From: CAWCXF01 sp963799455
Lineage (GTDB): Bacteria > Pseudomonadota > Alphaproteobacteria > Rhodobacterales > Rhodobacteraceae
Length of the DNA: 64,000 nucleotides
Reading direction: 5' to 3'
Assembly: GCA_963799455.1 (NCBI GenBank)
Contig: CAWCXF010000001.1
Span: 1 to 64,000, forward strand
The first letter of the stretch is position 1. Every line of letters begins with the position of its first letter. The position numbers and the translations under genes were made by a program. This document shows, piece after piece, positions 7,910 through 16,073 of this stretch. The notes under the pieces are model-generated. The model made no database searches, had not been told where the DNA came from, and saw nothing but the letters and a program-made list of their open reading frames with translations.

Positions 7910-8200
7910 TCACGCGGCGCGGTCGGCCTGAACGTGCACCGCGAGCCCAGCCCGGGTGGCGAGGTCCACCAGCGCGTCGAGGCTGAACTTGGTGATCTTG
8001 CCGCGCAGCAGGTCGTTCAGGCGCGGCTGCGTCACGCCCAGGCGCCGGGCCGCCTCGGCCTGGGTGCCGCCCCAGCCGCGCACCTCGCGCTCGATGGCCA
8101 TCATCAGCTCCGAGCGCAGCCTCATGTGGGCCGCCGCCTCGGGGGTGTCCTCGATCGCGTCCCAGACGCTGGCGTAGGTCTCGTGCTCCATCGCGCTCAT
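7910..8200 (-). CDS. XRE/HigA-like antitoxin
   Basis: 96 aa with a C-terminal helix-turn-helix (GGTQAEAARRLGVTQPRLN, then DLLRGKITKFSLDALVDLA) typical of the short HigA-type antitoxins that pair with Gp49-like toxins. Its ATG overlaps the toxin stop (ATGA at 8197-8200), so toxin and antitoxin are translationally coupled with the toxin first. It probably binds the palindrome at 8527-8552. It ends 42 bp from the right terminus of IS5-2. Confidence 0.82.
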   Translation of the reverse strand: MSAMEHETYASVWDAIEDTPEAAAHMRLRSELMMAIEREVRGWGGTQAEAARRLGVTQPRLNDLLRGKITKFSLDALVDLATRAGLAVHVQADRAA

Positions 8201-8523
8201 CCTCTCCGTTCGAGTTGCCGCAGCCGCACGGCTGCCAGGTCCAGGTCGCTCTTCGCCGTGCGCTGCGTCTTCTTCTGAAAGGCGTGCAGGACGTGGATCG
8301 CGTCCTCAGTCCGCGTGACGTAGAGCACCCGGAACACGCCGCCTTCCTCGCGCACGCGCACCTCGCGCACGCCCGCTCCGACGCTCGGCATGGGCTTCCA
8401 GTCCGAGGGCTCGAGGCCGAGCTGGAGCTTGTGAAGCTGCACGCCCGCCTCCTTGCGGGCGCCCTCGGGAAAGTCGCGCAGACGGGCGAGCGCGTCGCCG
8501 AGGAACACGATCCGCCTGAGCAT
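8197..8523 (-). CDS. RelE/HigB-superfamily toxin (phage Gp49-like)
   Basis: 108 aa. The pattern VREVRVREEGGVFRVLYVTR followed by DAIHVLHAFQKKTQ and a basic C-terminal helix (DLDLAAVRLRQLERR) is that of the Gp49-like/HigB branch of RelE toxins, ribosome-associated mRNA endonucleases. It overlaps its antitoxin gene by four bases. A 26-bp palindrome begins four bases upstream of its ATG. Confidence 0.85.
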   Translation of the reverse strand: MLRRIVFLGDALARLRDFPEGARKEAGVQLHKLQLGLEPSDWKPMPSVGAGVREVRVREEGGVFRVLYVTRTEDAIHVLHAFQKKTQRTAKSDLDLAAVRLRQLERRG

Positions 8524-8526
8524 GGC

Positions 8527-8552
8527 GCTCTATATCAGTTCTGATATAGAGC
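8527..8552. promoter_or_regulatory. Perfect 12+2+12 palindrome, probable toxin-antitoxin operator
   Basis: GCTCTATATCAG, two T, CTGATATAGAGC: a perfect inverted repeat only four bases from the toxin start. It is strikingly AT-rich for this window and contains TATATC/GATATA blocks that could serve as a -10 element. Position next to a HigBA-like operon suggests antitoxin autoregulation. It also lies in the shared region upstream of the divergent Phd/VapC-like pair. Confidence 0.7.
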
Positions 8553-8736
8553 GGGCAAGGCCCTGTCTCCCGCGACCCCTCCTCTTCCCCCTCCGGTTGT
8601 ACTCATAACACCCATTGCGGTGGTTCCGCAGGGGAAGCCGGGGGTGGAGGTCGCTGGGGGGTTGTGGAAACCCCCGTCCTCTTGCCAGCTCCCCTTCCCA
8701 GACGTAGGTACGTGGCTTCATCCTTGGGAGGCGCCC

Positions 8737-8991
8737 ATGTCTCGCACGACCCTGTCCAGCCGGCAGTTCAATCAGGACGCCAGCGCCGCCAAGCGCGCCG
8801 CCCGCGAGGGCCCGGTGTTCATCACCGATCGCGGCCGGCCCGCGCACGTGCTGCTGACCATCGAGGAGTACCAGCGCCTCATGGGTGGAGGACCGAGCAT
8901 CGCCGAGCTTCTCGCCGACCCCGAGGCGGCTGAGGTCGAGTTCGACCCCCCGCGGCTCGAGATCGCGCTGCGCAACGCCGAGCTGGACTAA
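8737..8991 (+). CDS. Phd/YefM-family antitoxin
   Basis: 84 aa: SSRQFNQDASAAKRAAREGP, VFITDRGRPAHVLLTIEEYQ, R. This is the Phd/YefM DNA-binding fold followed by a short acidic toxin-binding tail (LLADPEAAEVEFDPP). The start at 8737 is chosen because GGGAGG precedes it at the right distance and the protein then begins at the family's usual residue. Seventeen bases separate its stop from the vapC-type start. Confidence 0.88.
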   Translation: MSRTTLSSRQFNQDASAAKRAAREGPVFITDRGRPAHVLLTIEEYQRLMGGGPSIAELLADPEAAEVEFDPPRLEIALRNAELD

Positions 8992-9007
8992 GCGTCCCGC
9001 TCTCCTC

Positions 9008-9418
9008 GTGTTCCTCCTCGACACCAACGTCGTCTCCGAGCTGCGCCGCCCGCGCGCCGAGCCCCGCGTGGTGGCCTGGGCCGAGGCGCAGCCCGCCGAC
9101 ACGCAGTTCCTCTCCGTCGTCAGCGCGCTCGAGCTCGAGCTGGGCGTGCTCGTCATGGAGCGGCGCGACCCGGCTCAGGGCGCCCGGCTCAGGGCCTGGC
9201 TCGAGGGCCGGGTGCTGCCCGCCTTCGTGGGGCGCGTGCTGGCCGTGGACCTCGCCGTGGCGCGCCGCTGCGCCGCGCTGCACGTCCCCGACCCCCGCCC
9301 TGAGCGCGACGCCCTGATCGCCGCCACCGCGCTGGTGCATGGCTTCACCGTCGTCACGCACAACGTCGCGGACTTCCAACCCACCGGCGCCGTCGTATTG
9401 AACCCCTGGGAGGCGTGA
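9008..9418 (+). CDS. vapC: PIN-domain toxin, VapC/FitB type
   Basis: 136 aa from a GTG start. The four acidic PIN residues are visible: LDTNVVSE at the N-terminus, ALELELGV in the middle, PERDALIAATALVHG, and THNVADFQ near the end. PIN toxins are Mg-dependent ribonucleases, commonly cutting tRNA or rRNA. It is directly downstream of the Phd/YefM-type antitoxin gene, forming a hybrid Phd-VapC module that is common in bacteria. Confidence 0.9.
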   Translation: MFLLDTNVVSELRRPRAEPRVVAWAEAQPADTQFLSVVSALELELGVLVMERRDPAQGARLRAWLEGRVLPAFVGRVLAVDLAVARRCAALHVPDPRPERDALIAATALVHGFTVVTHNVADFQPTGAVVLNPWEA

Positions 9419-9467
9419 GCGGGCGGCGTCAGGGGGCGACGGACGAGCTCATGTCCGCCGTTTTTGG

Positions 9468-9638
9468 CTACCGCCGCACGGCTTGGTGCAGGATCGACTT
9501 GATCAGCGTCTGGTAGGGAATGCCCTCGCGCAGGGCGCGGGCCTTGATCCGTGCGAGGTCCGTGCGTGGCAGGCGGATCGAGACCTTTGTGCTGGGCTCT
9601 GCCATCGTCGCCCGCGCGGCGGCCTGGAGGGCTTCCAT
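9468..9638 (-). CDS. Ribbon-helix-helix (CopG-like) antitoxin, orphan and possibly 5'-truncated
   Basis: 56 aa: TKVSIRLPRTDLARIKARAL, then REGIPYQTLIKSILHQ. This is the ribbon-helix-helix pattern of short antitoxins such as those paired with BrnT or RelE toxins. Its first codon is one base from the IS5-3/IS110-C left boundary (GGCCT at 9640), so the promoter, any upstream toxin gene and perhaps the real N-terminus have been separated by the insertion. No partner is found on the far side of the insertion (16074 onward). Confidence 0.65.
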   Translation of the reverse strand: MEALQAAARATMAEPSTKVSIRLPRTDLARIKARALREGIPYQTLIKSILHQAVRR

Positions 9639-9719
9639 CGGCCTTGATGGTGTGACCGCCCCCCGACGGCATCTGTTGTGCCAAGGTGGGTCAGCGACGA
9701 TCCACGGAGGGGAGCGGTC

Positions 9720-10748
9720 ATGTCGGAGATTATCACGGTCGGGCTCGATCTGGCGAAGAATGTGTTCCAAGTGCATGGGGCGGACGGCTCGGGGCGGGCG
9801 GTGCTGCGCAGGAAGCTGCGGCGCGCGCAGGTGCTGGAGTTCTTCGGCCAGCTCGGGCCCTGCACCGTCGCGATGGAGGCCTGCGGCGGGGCTCACTTCT
9901 GGGGTCGCGAGATCGGCAAGCTGGGCCACGAGGTGCGGCTGATCCCGCCGGCCTATGTGAAGCCGTTTGTCCGGCGGCAGAAGAACGATGCGGCGGATGC
10001 CGAAGCCATCTGCGAGGCGGCGCAGCGGCCGAACATGCGCTTCGTACCCGTGAAGAGCGAGGAGACGCAGGGCGCGGCGTCGGTGTTCCGCGTGCGCGAG
10101 CTGCTCATTCGGCAGCGCACGCAGACGATCAACGCGCTGCGCGGGCATCTGACGGAGTTCGGGGAGGTCGTCTCTCAAGGGGCCTGGAACGTGCGCCGGC
10201 TGGTTGCGCTGGTCGAGATGCCGGACAGCGACCTGCCGGATGCGGCCCGGGCGACGCTGCAAGTCCTGGTCGAAGGACTGCGCCACCTCGAGGAGCGCAT
10301 CGCCACGCTGGACGCCGAGATCGCCCGCCGGGCGCGCGAGGACGAGACCGCACGGCGGCTGATGACGATCCCCGGGATCGGCCCGCTGATCGCCACGGCG
10401 CTGGCCACGCTCGCCCCGCCGCCCGAGACGTTCGGCAAGGCACGCGACTTCGCGGCGTGGCTCGGCCTCACGCCGAGGCAGCATTCCACCGGAGGCAAGC
10501 AGCGGCTCGGGGCGACGACGAAGATGGGGGAGCGCTCGCTCAGGCGCCTGCTGATCATCGGGGCCAACAGCGTCATCATCAAGCGGCACGTGCACGCCGC
10601 CGCCAAGCCGGGCACGTGGCTGGGCAGGATGCTCGCGTGCAAGCCGGGGATGCTGGTGCGGGTGGCACTCGCGAACAAGATGGCGCGGATCGTCTGGGCC
10701 CTGATGGCCCGGGGCGGCGTCTACAGGGCTCCGGTCGCGGCGGCGTAG
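9720..10748 (+). CDS. IS110-family transposase (copy C)
   Basis: Intact 342-aa transposase, same protein as copies B and D (D10, E53, D90/D93 and S256 all present). Its DNA shares with copy D a base that differs in copy B (GGCACTCGCG), so C and D are the closest pair. The ribosome-binding region is identical to copy B. The gene is whole, but its cognate right end is 2.65 kb away because of the IS21 insertion. Confidence 0.92.
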   Translation: MSEIITVGLDLAKNVFQVHGADGSGRAVLRRKLRRAQVLEFFGQLGPCTVAMEACGGAHFWGREIGKLGHEVRLIPPAYVKPFVRRQKNDAADAEAICEAAQRPNMRFVPVKSEETQGAASVFRVRELLIRQRTQTINALRGHLTEFGEVVSQGAWNVRRLVALVEMPDSDLPDAARATLQVLVEGLRHLEERIATLDAEIARRAREDETARRLMTIPGIGPLIATALATLAPPPETFGKARDFAAWLGLTPRQHSTGGKQRLGATTKMGERSLRRLLIIGANSVIIKRHVHAAAKPGTWLGRMLACKPGMLVRVALANKMARIVWALMARGGVYRAPVAAA

Positions 10749-10965
10749 AGCCGCTCGCGGTCGCGAGGCGTCGGTGCGGCGCGACAAACAGGATGAGAGC
10801 CGCGCGGCAAACAGGATGAGAGGGCGCGACGCGGCCCGATCGAAGGGAGGGCGTAGCCCGACTGGAGCTCTGGGCCGCGTCGTGTCGGCTCCCGCCGCGG
10901 TGGGGCGCCGGGTGATCGCGGTCGACCGAGGTAGAGGGATGCTTTCTCGATCGAGAGGAGCGCCC

Positions 10966-12125
10966 ATGCCCGGCCGTCACGTGACCGATCACCAGATGAG
11001 GCTCTTCATGACCCACCGTTCGACCGACCCGGTCGCTGTCGCCGCGGCCAAGGCGGGGTTCAGCGCGGCCACCGGCTACCGCCTGGAGCGCGATCCACGC
11101 CCGCCGTCGACGAAGAGGGCGGCGCGGGGGCGGCGCCGGCCCGATCCGCTCGACGGGCTTTTCGAGGCGGAGGTCGTGCCGATGCTCGAGGCCGCGCCCG
11201 GGCTCAGGCCGGTGGCGATCTTCGAGGAGCTGCTGCGCCGCCATCCCGACCTCGACCCCGGCGTGCGCCGGACGCTCGAGCGGCGCATCCGCGCCTGGCG
11301 GGCGCTGCATGGCCCGAGCGGGAGGTGATCTTCCGCCAGACCCACGAGCCGGGCCGCCTCGGGCTGTCGGACTTCACCGACGCGGGCGACCTCGGCGTGA
11401 CGGTCGCCGGCAGCGCGCTCGACCACCGGCTCTACCACTTCCGCCTGGCCTTCAGCGGCTTCGAGCACGTCCACGTCGTGCTCGGCGGCGAGAGCTTCGC
11501 GGCGCTGGCCGAGGGGCTGCAGAACGCACTCTGGGCACTTGGGGGCGCGCCGCGGGAGCACCGCACCGACAGCCTCTCGGCCGCGTTCCGCAACCTGGAC
11601 CCGCGAGGCCGAGAACGACTGGACCGAGCGCTACGAGGCGCTTTGCGGCCACTACGGCATGGCCCCGACGCGCAACAACCGCGGCCTGGCGCACGAGAAC
11701 GGTGCGATCGAAGGGCCGCACGGCCACCTGAAGCGCGCCGTCGCGGACGCGCTGCTGCTGCGCGGCTCGGCCGACTTCGACGACCTCGCCGCCTATCGCC
11801 GCTTCCTCGACGAGCTCGTCGGGCGGCGCAACGCGCGCAACCGCAAGCGCACCGAGATCGAGCGTGCTGCCTGCATCCACTGCCGCCGCGCCGCATCGAC
11901 GACGGCGAGGAGGCGCTCGTCACCGTCACCTCGTCGGGCGGCTTCACGCTTCGCAAGGTCTTCTACTCCGTGCCCTCGCGCCTGATCGGCCATCGCCTGC
12001 GCGTGCGCATCCACGACGACCGGCTCGAGCTCTTCCTCGGCGGGACGCACCTGATGACGCTGACCGCGGGGGCGCTCATCCCGGCGACGGGCGGCACGCC
12101 CACGTGGTCGACTACCGGCACGTGA
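10966..12125 (+). pseudogene. istA: istA-type transposase, multiply frameshifted
   Basis: Pieces in order: an N-terminal segment (MPGRHVTDHQMRLFMTHR..., HTH region, to about 11325); the catalytic part LGLSDFTDAGDLGVTV with the first Asp; APREHRTDSLSAAFRNL with the second Asp; then in another frame NNRGLAHENGAIEGPHGHL with the catalytic Glu; then GGFTLRKVFYSVPSRLIGHR, the typical IstA C-terminal beta domain. At least three frame changes occur. The order and motifs are those of IS21 IstA, but no full protein can be made. Confidence 0.85.
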
Positions 12126-12530
12126 TCCACGCGCTCCGGCGCAAGCCCATGGCGCTGCTCGAGCCTCGTCTACCGCGACCGGCTCTTCCCGCGGGAGGCC
12201 TACCGCCGGCTGTTCGAGGCGGCTGATGGGCGCGCTGCCCGCGAAGCGGGCCTGCAAGCCTCGCGGTCGACGCTGCTCGCCCTGGCGCACGATCGCGGCT
12301 GCGAGGCCGAACTCGCCGCCGTCATCGCCGAGGCCCTCGACGCGGGCGCGCTGCCGGACCTGGCCACGTCTGCGGCGGCGCTTCGCGCCCGATCCCGGCG
12401 ACCCTGCCGAAGATCGAGATCGCCGCGCCGGTCGCTGGCCGACTACGACGCGCTCATGGCCCCGGCCGCGATCGAGGGAGACGCGGCATGAGCGCGACCG
12501 ACCCCATCGACGCCGCCCGCCTCGGCTTGC

Positions 12531-13321
12531 ATGCTCAGCGACCTGCGCCTGCCGACGATCAAGGCCCTCTGGCCCGCCTTCGCCGAGCGTGCCGACAAGG
12601 AGGGCTGGCCCGCCGCGCGCTTCCTCGCCGCCCTCGCCGAGCACGAACTCGCCGAGCGCGCCCGGCGGCGCATCGAGCGCCACCTCGTCGAGGCCCGCCT
12701 GCCGCCCGGCAAGACCCTCGACGCCTTCGACTTCGACGCCGTGCCGACGATCTCGAAGGCCCAGGTCATGGCCCTCGTCGCCGGGGACGCTTGGCTCGAG
12801 CACGGCGCCAATCTGCTGCTGTTCGGCCCGCCCGGCGGCGGCAAGAGCCACCTCGCGGCCGCCATCGGCCTGGGACTGGTCGAGAACGGCTGGCGCAGTG
12901 CTCTTCACCCGCACCACCGACCTCGTCCAGACGCCTCCAGGTCGCGCGCCGCGAACTCGCTCTGGAAGCCGCCATCGCCAAGCTCGACAGTATCGACCTG
13001 CTGATCCTCGACGACCTCGCCTACGTCACCAAGGACCAGGCCGAGACCTGCGTCCTCTTCGAGCTCATCGGCGCGCGCTACGAGCGCCGCTCCATCCTCA
13101 TCACCGCCAACCAGCCCTTCGGCGAGTGGAACAAGGTCTTCCCCGACCCCGCCATGACGCTCGCCGCCGTCGACCGGCTCGTCCACCACGCCACCATCCT
13201 CGAGCTGAACGTCGAGAGCTACCGCCGCCGCAGCGCCATCGAGCGGCAGCGCGGGCCGGGACGACCGCCGCGCGCGACAGCCAAAACCGCCGCGCCTGAC
13301 GCGGAGCGACAATCAAGCTGA
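12531..13321 (+). pseudogene. istB: istB-type ATPase, frameshifted
   Basis: IstB helper ATPase: MLSDLRLPTIKALWPAFAER at the start, Walker A GPPGGGKSHLAA, then a frameshift near 12895, after which LLILDDLAYVTKDQ (Walker B), ILITANQPFGEWNKVF and the Arg-rich tail follow in the next frame to 13321. IstB remodels target DNA for IstA. It follows the istA remnant closely. It is broken between Walker A and Walker B. Confidence 0.85.
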
Positions 13322-13433
13322 GAACACCCTTGCCGACCAGCCCACGGTCGGCAATCCTCCCACTCGCCGCGACACTCAGTTCTCACCCTGATCGTCGCGC
13401 AACTCTCATCCAGATCGTCGCGCTACACGTCGG

Positions 13434-13666
13434 AGCACAAGAGGGCAAGGAGCGGTATGGCGCAGCAGTCGTGAGACGGGATCGGGACACCCAGCCTGCA
13501 ACAAAGTGCCTTCGAGCACGCGGCTTTGATCTGGACCCGATCCTCGACCACCACACGGGCCCGCGGCATGACGATGGCCGCATCACGAGGCCGGATACAT
13601 GTCAGCACCCGACGGCGCGTCAGTCCAAGCTTCGACGATCCCTCTTGCGCATGGGGCGGTTATACA
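13434..13666 (+). ncRNA. Candidate bridge RNA, right end of IS110-C
   Basis: Same sequence as 6591-6823. The candidate target strand TGCAACAAAG is at 13497-13506 and the GTGC/GCAC hairpin follows. Here the IS21 element separates it from the transposase promoter, so transcription from upstream would have to cross or start within the IS21. Confidence 0.5.
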
Positions 13667-14705
13667 TGTTGCACGAAGCCTGCCTGGGATTCACATTGCC
13701 GGTCCAGCGGCATAGCTGGGCGTCATGTCCAAGCCTGCCCCGACGCGCTACCGCACCCTGAACTGGTCCGCCTACAACGCGTCGCTGCGTGAGCGTGGAT
13801 CGCTGACCGTCTGGTTCGACCCTTCGACGCCCTGGCACGCGGCGCCATCGGGCAAGCGCGGCGGCCAGCCGGTCTACAGCGACGCCGCGATCCAGGCTTG
13901 CCTGACGATCAAGGTGCTGTTCGGCCTGCCGCTTCGCCAGACGACCGGCTTCGTCGCGAGCCTTCTGAAGTTCGCGGGGCTCGACTGGCCGGTGCCGGAC
14001 TTCTCGACGCTCTGCCGACGGCAGAAGACCTTGGCCGTTCAGCTGCCCTACCGGGGCAGCGGCGGCCCGCTGCACCTGCTCGTGGACAGCACGGGCATCA
14101 AGGTCCGAGGCGAGGGGGAATGGCACGCGCGCAAGCATGGCGGGGCGCGCAGACGGATCTGGCGAAAGGTCCACCTCGCCGTCGACGAGGTGACACTCGA
14201 GGTCCGCGCGGTCGAGATCACCGGCAGCGGCGTCGGCGATGGGCCTGTGCTACCGGACCTGCTCGGCCAGATCCCAGCAAACGAGCCAATCGTCTCGGTC
14301 ACCGCCGACGGCGCCTACGACACCCGCGGCTGCCGCGACGCCATCGCGAACCGCGGCGCGGACGCTGTCATCCCGCCCCGGCGAAATGCCAAGCCTTGGG
14401 AGAAGGACAGCCCCGGCGTAGAAGCGAGGAACGAGGCTCTGCGCGCCATCAAGCGCCTCGGCCGCACGATCTGGCGCCGATGGAGCGGATACCACCGCCG
14501 AAGCCGCGCCGAGACCAAGATGAACTGCATGAAGCTCCTCGGGCAAAAGCTCATGGCCCGCGACTTCGACCGCCAGACCGCCGAACTCCAAGTCCGCATC
14601 GCCATCCTCAACCGCTATACCGCGCTCGGCATCCCCGTCACACGACCCGTCGGCTGACCGCCGCGGGGAAAGGGGAAGCTCGGCCTTCAGGCGTTCCGTG
14701 CAACA
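13667..14705 (+). mobile_element. IS5-family element, copy 3 (IS5-3), both termini split by IS110
   Basis: The body runs from TGTTGCACGAAGCC at 13667 to ...GGCGTTCCGTGCAACA at 14705. Its outer left five bases (GGCCT) are at 9640-9644 beyond IS110-C, and its outer right five bases (GAGCC on the plus strand) are at 16069-16073 beyond IS110-D. 5+1039+5 gives 1049 bp, between the 1048 and 1050 bp of the two indel copies. The bases outside (CTTCCATC / GGTTGCGA) do not form a target duplication. Confidence 0.92.
13725..14657 (+). CDS. IS5-family transposase, intact (copy 3)
   Basis: 310-aa DDE transposase of the IS5 family. D121 is in HLLVDSTGIKV, D195 in SVTADGAYDTR and E263 in RRSRAETKMNCMKLLGQK, the usual YxxR...E signature. 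The N-terminal region has the DUF772-like GGQPVYSDAAIQACLTIK segment. This is the only copy of three with an uninterrupted frame. Its termini are both split by IS110 copies, so its own mobility is probably blocked in cis, though it could act on other copies in trans. Confidence 0.92.
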   Translation: MSKPAPTRYRTLNWSAYNASLRERGSLTVWFDPSTPWHAAPSGKRGGQPVYSDAAIQACLTIKVLFGLPLRQTTGFVASLLKFAGLDWPVPDFSTLCRRQKTLAVQLPYRGSGGPLHLLVDSTGIKVRGEGEWHARKHGGARRRIWRKVHLAVDEVTLEVRAVEITGSGVGDGPVLPDLLGQIPANEPIVSVTADGAYDTRGCRDAIANRGADAVIPPRRNAKPWEKDSPGVEARNEALRAIKRLGRTIWRRWSGYHRRSRAETKMNCMKLLGQKLMARDFDRQTAELQVRIAILNRYTALGIPVTRPVG

Positions 14706-14964
14706 TGTATAACCGCCCCATGCGCAAGAGGGATCGTCGAAGCTTGGACTGACGCGCCGTCGGGTGCTGACATGTATCCGGCCTCGTGATGCGGCCATCG
14801 TCATGCCGCGGGCCCGTGTGGTGGTCGAGGATCGGGTCCAGATCAAAGCCGCGTGCTCGAAGGCACTTTGTTGCAGGCTGGGTGTCCCGATCCCGTCTCA
14901 CGACTGCTGCGCCATACCGCTCCTTGCCCTCTTGTGCTCCGACGCCTCGCGACCGCGAGCGGCT
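14706..14964 (-). ncRNA. Candidate bridge RNA, right end of IS110-D
   Basis: Reverse-complement copy of 6565-6823. The candidate target strand TGCAACAAAG lies at 14866-14875 (minus strand). It is directly downstream of an intact transposase gene. Confidence 0.53.
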
Positions 14965-15993
14965 CTACGCCGCCGCGACCGGAGCCCTGTAGACGCCGCC
15001 CCGGGCCATCAGGGCCCAGACGATCCGCGCCATCTTGTTCGCGAGTGCCACCCGCACCAGCATCCCCGGCTTGCACGCGAGCATCCTGCCCAGCCACGTG
15101 CCCGGCTTGGCGGCGGCGTGCACGTGCCGCTTGATGATGACGCTGTTGGCCCCGATGATCAGCAGGCGCCTGAGCGAGCGCTCCCCCATCTTCGTCGTCG
15201 CCCCGAGCCGCTGCTTGCCTCCGGTGGAATGCTGCCTCGGCGTGAGGCCGAGCCACGCCGCGAAGTCGCGTGCCTTGCCGAACGTCTCGGGCGGCGGGGC
15301 GAGCGTGGCCAGCGCCGTGGCGATCAGCGGGCCGATCCCGGGGATCGTCATCAGCCGCCGTGCGGTCTCGTCCTCGCGCGCCCGGCGGGCGATCTCGGCG
15401 TCCAGCGTGGCGATGCGCTCCTCGAGGTGGCGCAGTCCTTCGACCAGGACTTGCAGCGTCGCCCGGGCCGCATCCGGCAGGTCGCTGTCCGGCATCTCGA
15501 CCAGCGCAACCAGCCGGCGCACGTTCCAGGCCCCTTGAGAGACGACCTCCCCGAACTCCGTCAGATGCCCGCGCAGCGCGTTGATCGTCTGCGTGCGCTG
15601 CCGAATGAGCAGCTCGCGCACGCGGAACACCGACGCCGCGCCCTGCGTCTCCTCGCTCTTCACGGGTACGAAGCGCATGTTCGGCCGCTGCGCCGCCTCG
15701 CAGATGGCTTCGGCATCCGCCGCATCGTTCTTCTGCCGCCGGACAAACGGCTTCACATAGGCCGGCGGGATCAGCCGCACCTCGTGGCCCAGCTTGCCGA
15801 TCTCGCGACCCCAGAAGTGAGCCCCGCCGCAGGCCTCCATCGCGACGGTGCAGGGCCCGAGCTGGCCGAAGAACTCCAGCACCTGCGCGCGCCGCAGCTT
15901 CCTGCGCAGCACCGCCCGCCCCGAGCCGTCCGCCCCATGCACTTGGAACACATTCTTCGCCAGATCGAGCCCGACCGTGATAATCTCCGACAT
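14965..15993 (-). CDS. IS110-family transposase (copy D)
   Basis: Intact 342-aa copy with the same DEDD residues and Ser region as copies B and C, and the copy-C-specific base. Start ATG at 15993 is preceded by the same GGAGGGGAGCGGTC leader. It converges toward the IS5-3 transposase. Confidence 0.92.
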   Translation of the reverse strand: MSEIITVGLDLAKNVFQVHGADGSGRAVLRRKLRRAQVLEFFGQLGPCTVAMEACGGAHFWGREIGKLGHEVRLIPPAYVKPFVRRQKNDAADAEAICEAAQRPNMRFVPVKSEETQGAASVFRVRELLIRQRTQTINALRGHLTEFGEVVSQGAWNVRRLVALVEMPDSDLPDAARATLQVLVEGLRHLEERIATLDAEIARRAREDETARRLMTIPGIGPLIATALATLAPPPETFGKARDFAAWLGLTPRQHSTGGKQRLGATTKMGERSLRRLLIIGANSVIIKRHVHAAAKPGTWLGRMLACKPGMLVRVALANKMARIVWALMARGGVYRAPVAAA

Positions 15994-16073
15994 GACCGCT
16001 CCCCTCCGTGGATCGTCGCTGACCCACCTTGGCACAACAGATGCCGTCGGGGGGCGGTCACACCATCAGAGCC

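Larger units (their letters stand above)
10775..13427 (+). mobile_element. IS21-family element, decayed (2653 bp)
   Basis: Ends begin TGCGGCGCGACAAACAGG on the left and TGTAGCGCGACGATCTGG on the opposite strand at the right. Each is followed by a second related repeat (…CGGCAAACAGGATGAGAG and …CGACGATCAGGGTGAGA), the multiple terminal repeats known from IS21. It is flanked by a 6-bp duplication CGTCGG (10769-10774 and 13429-13433 region). It carries istA-like and istB-like genes in the usual order, both frameshifted. Confidence 0.85.
9645..13666 (+). mobile_element. IS110/IS1111-type element, copy C, interrupted by an IS21-family element
   Basis: Left end at 9645 (preceded by GGCCT), right end at 13666 (followed by TGTTGCACGAAG of IS5-3). 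An IS21-family element occupies 10775-13427, flanked by the 6-bp duplication CGTCGG. Removing it and one CGTCGG leaves 1363 bp, the same as copies B and D. The IS21 insertion lies 26 bp after the transposase stop, so it separates the transposase gene from the presumed bridge-RNA region. Confidence 0.9.
14706..16068 (-). mobile_element. IS110/IS1111-type element, copy D, complete (1363 bp)
   Basis: Minus-strand copy. Left end TGATGGTGTGACC starts at 16068, preceded (minus strand) by GGCTC, the outer bases of the IS5 right terminus. Right end ...GGTTATACA is at 14706, followed by TGTTGCACGGAACG of IS5-3. It thus sits in the right terminus of the same IS5 copy whose left terminus holds IS110-C, in mirror-image orientation. 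This makes the 233-bp right-end segments of C and D a long inverted repeat around IS5-3. Confidence 0.92.

Noticed and set aside
14707..14960. Open frames in the IS110 right end, such as one starting MLTCIRPRDAAIVMPRARVV
   Set aside because: The region is better explained as a non-coding guide-RNA end; the frame has no domain and no ribosome-binding site.
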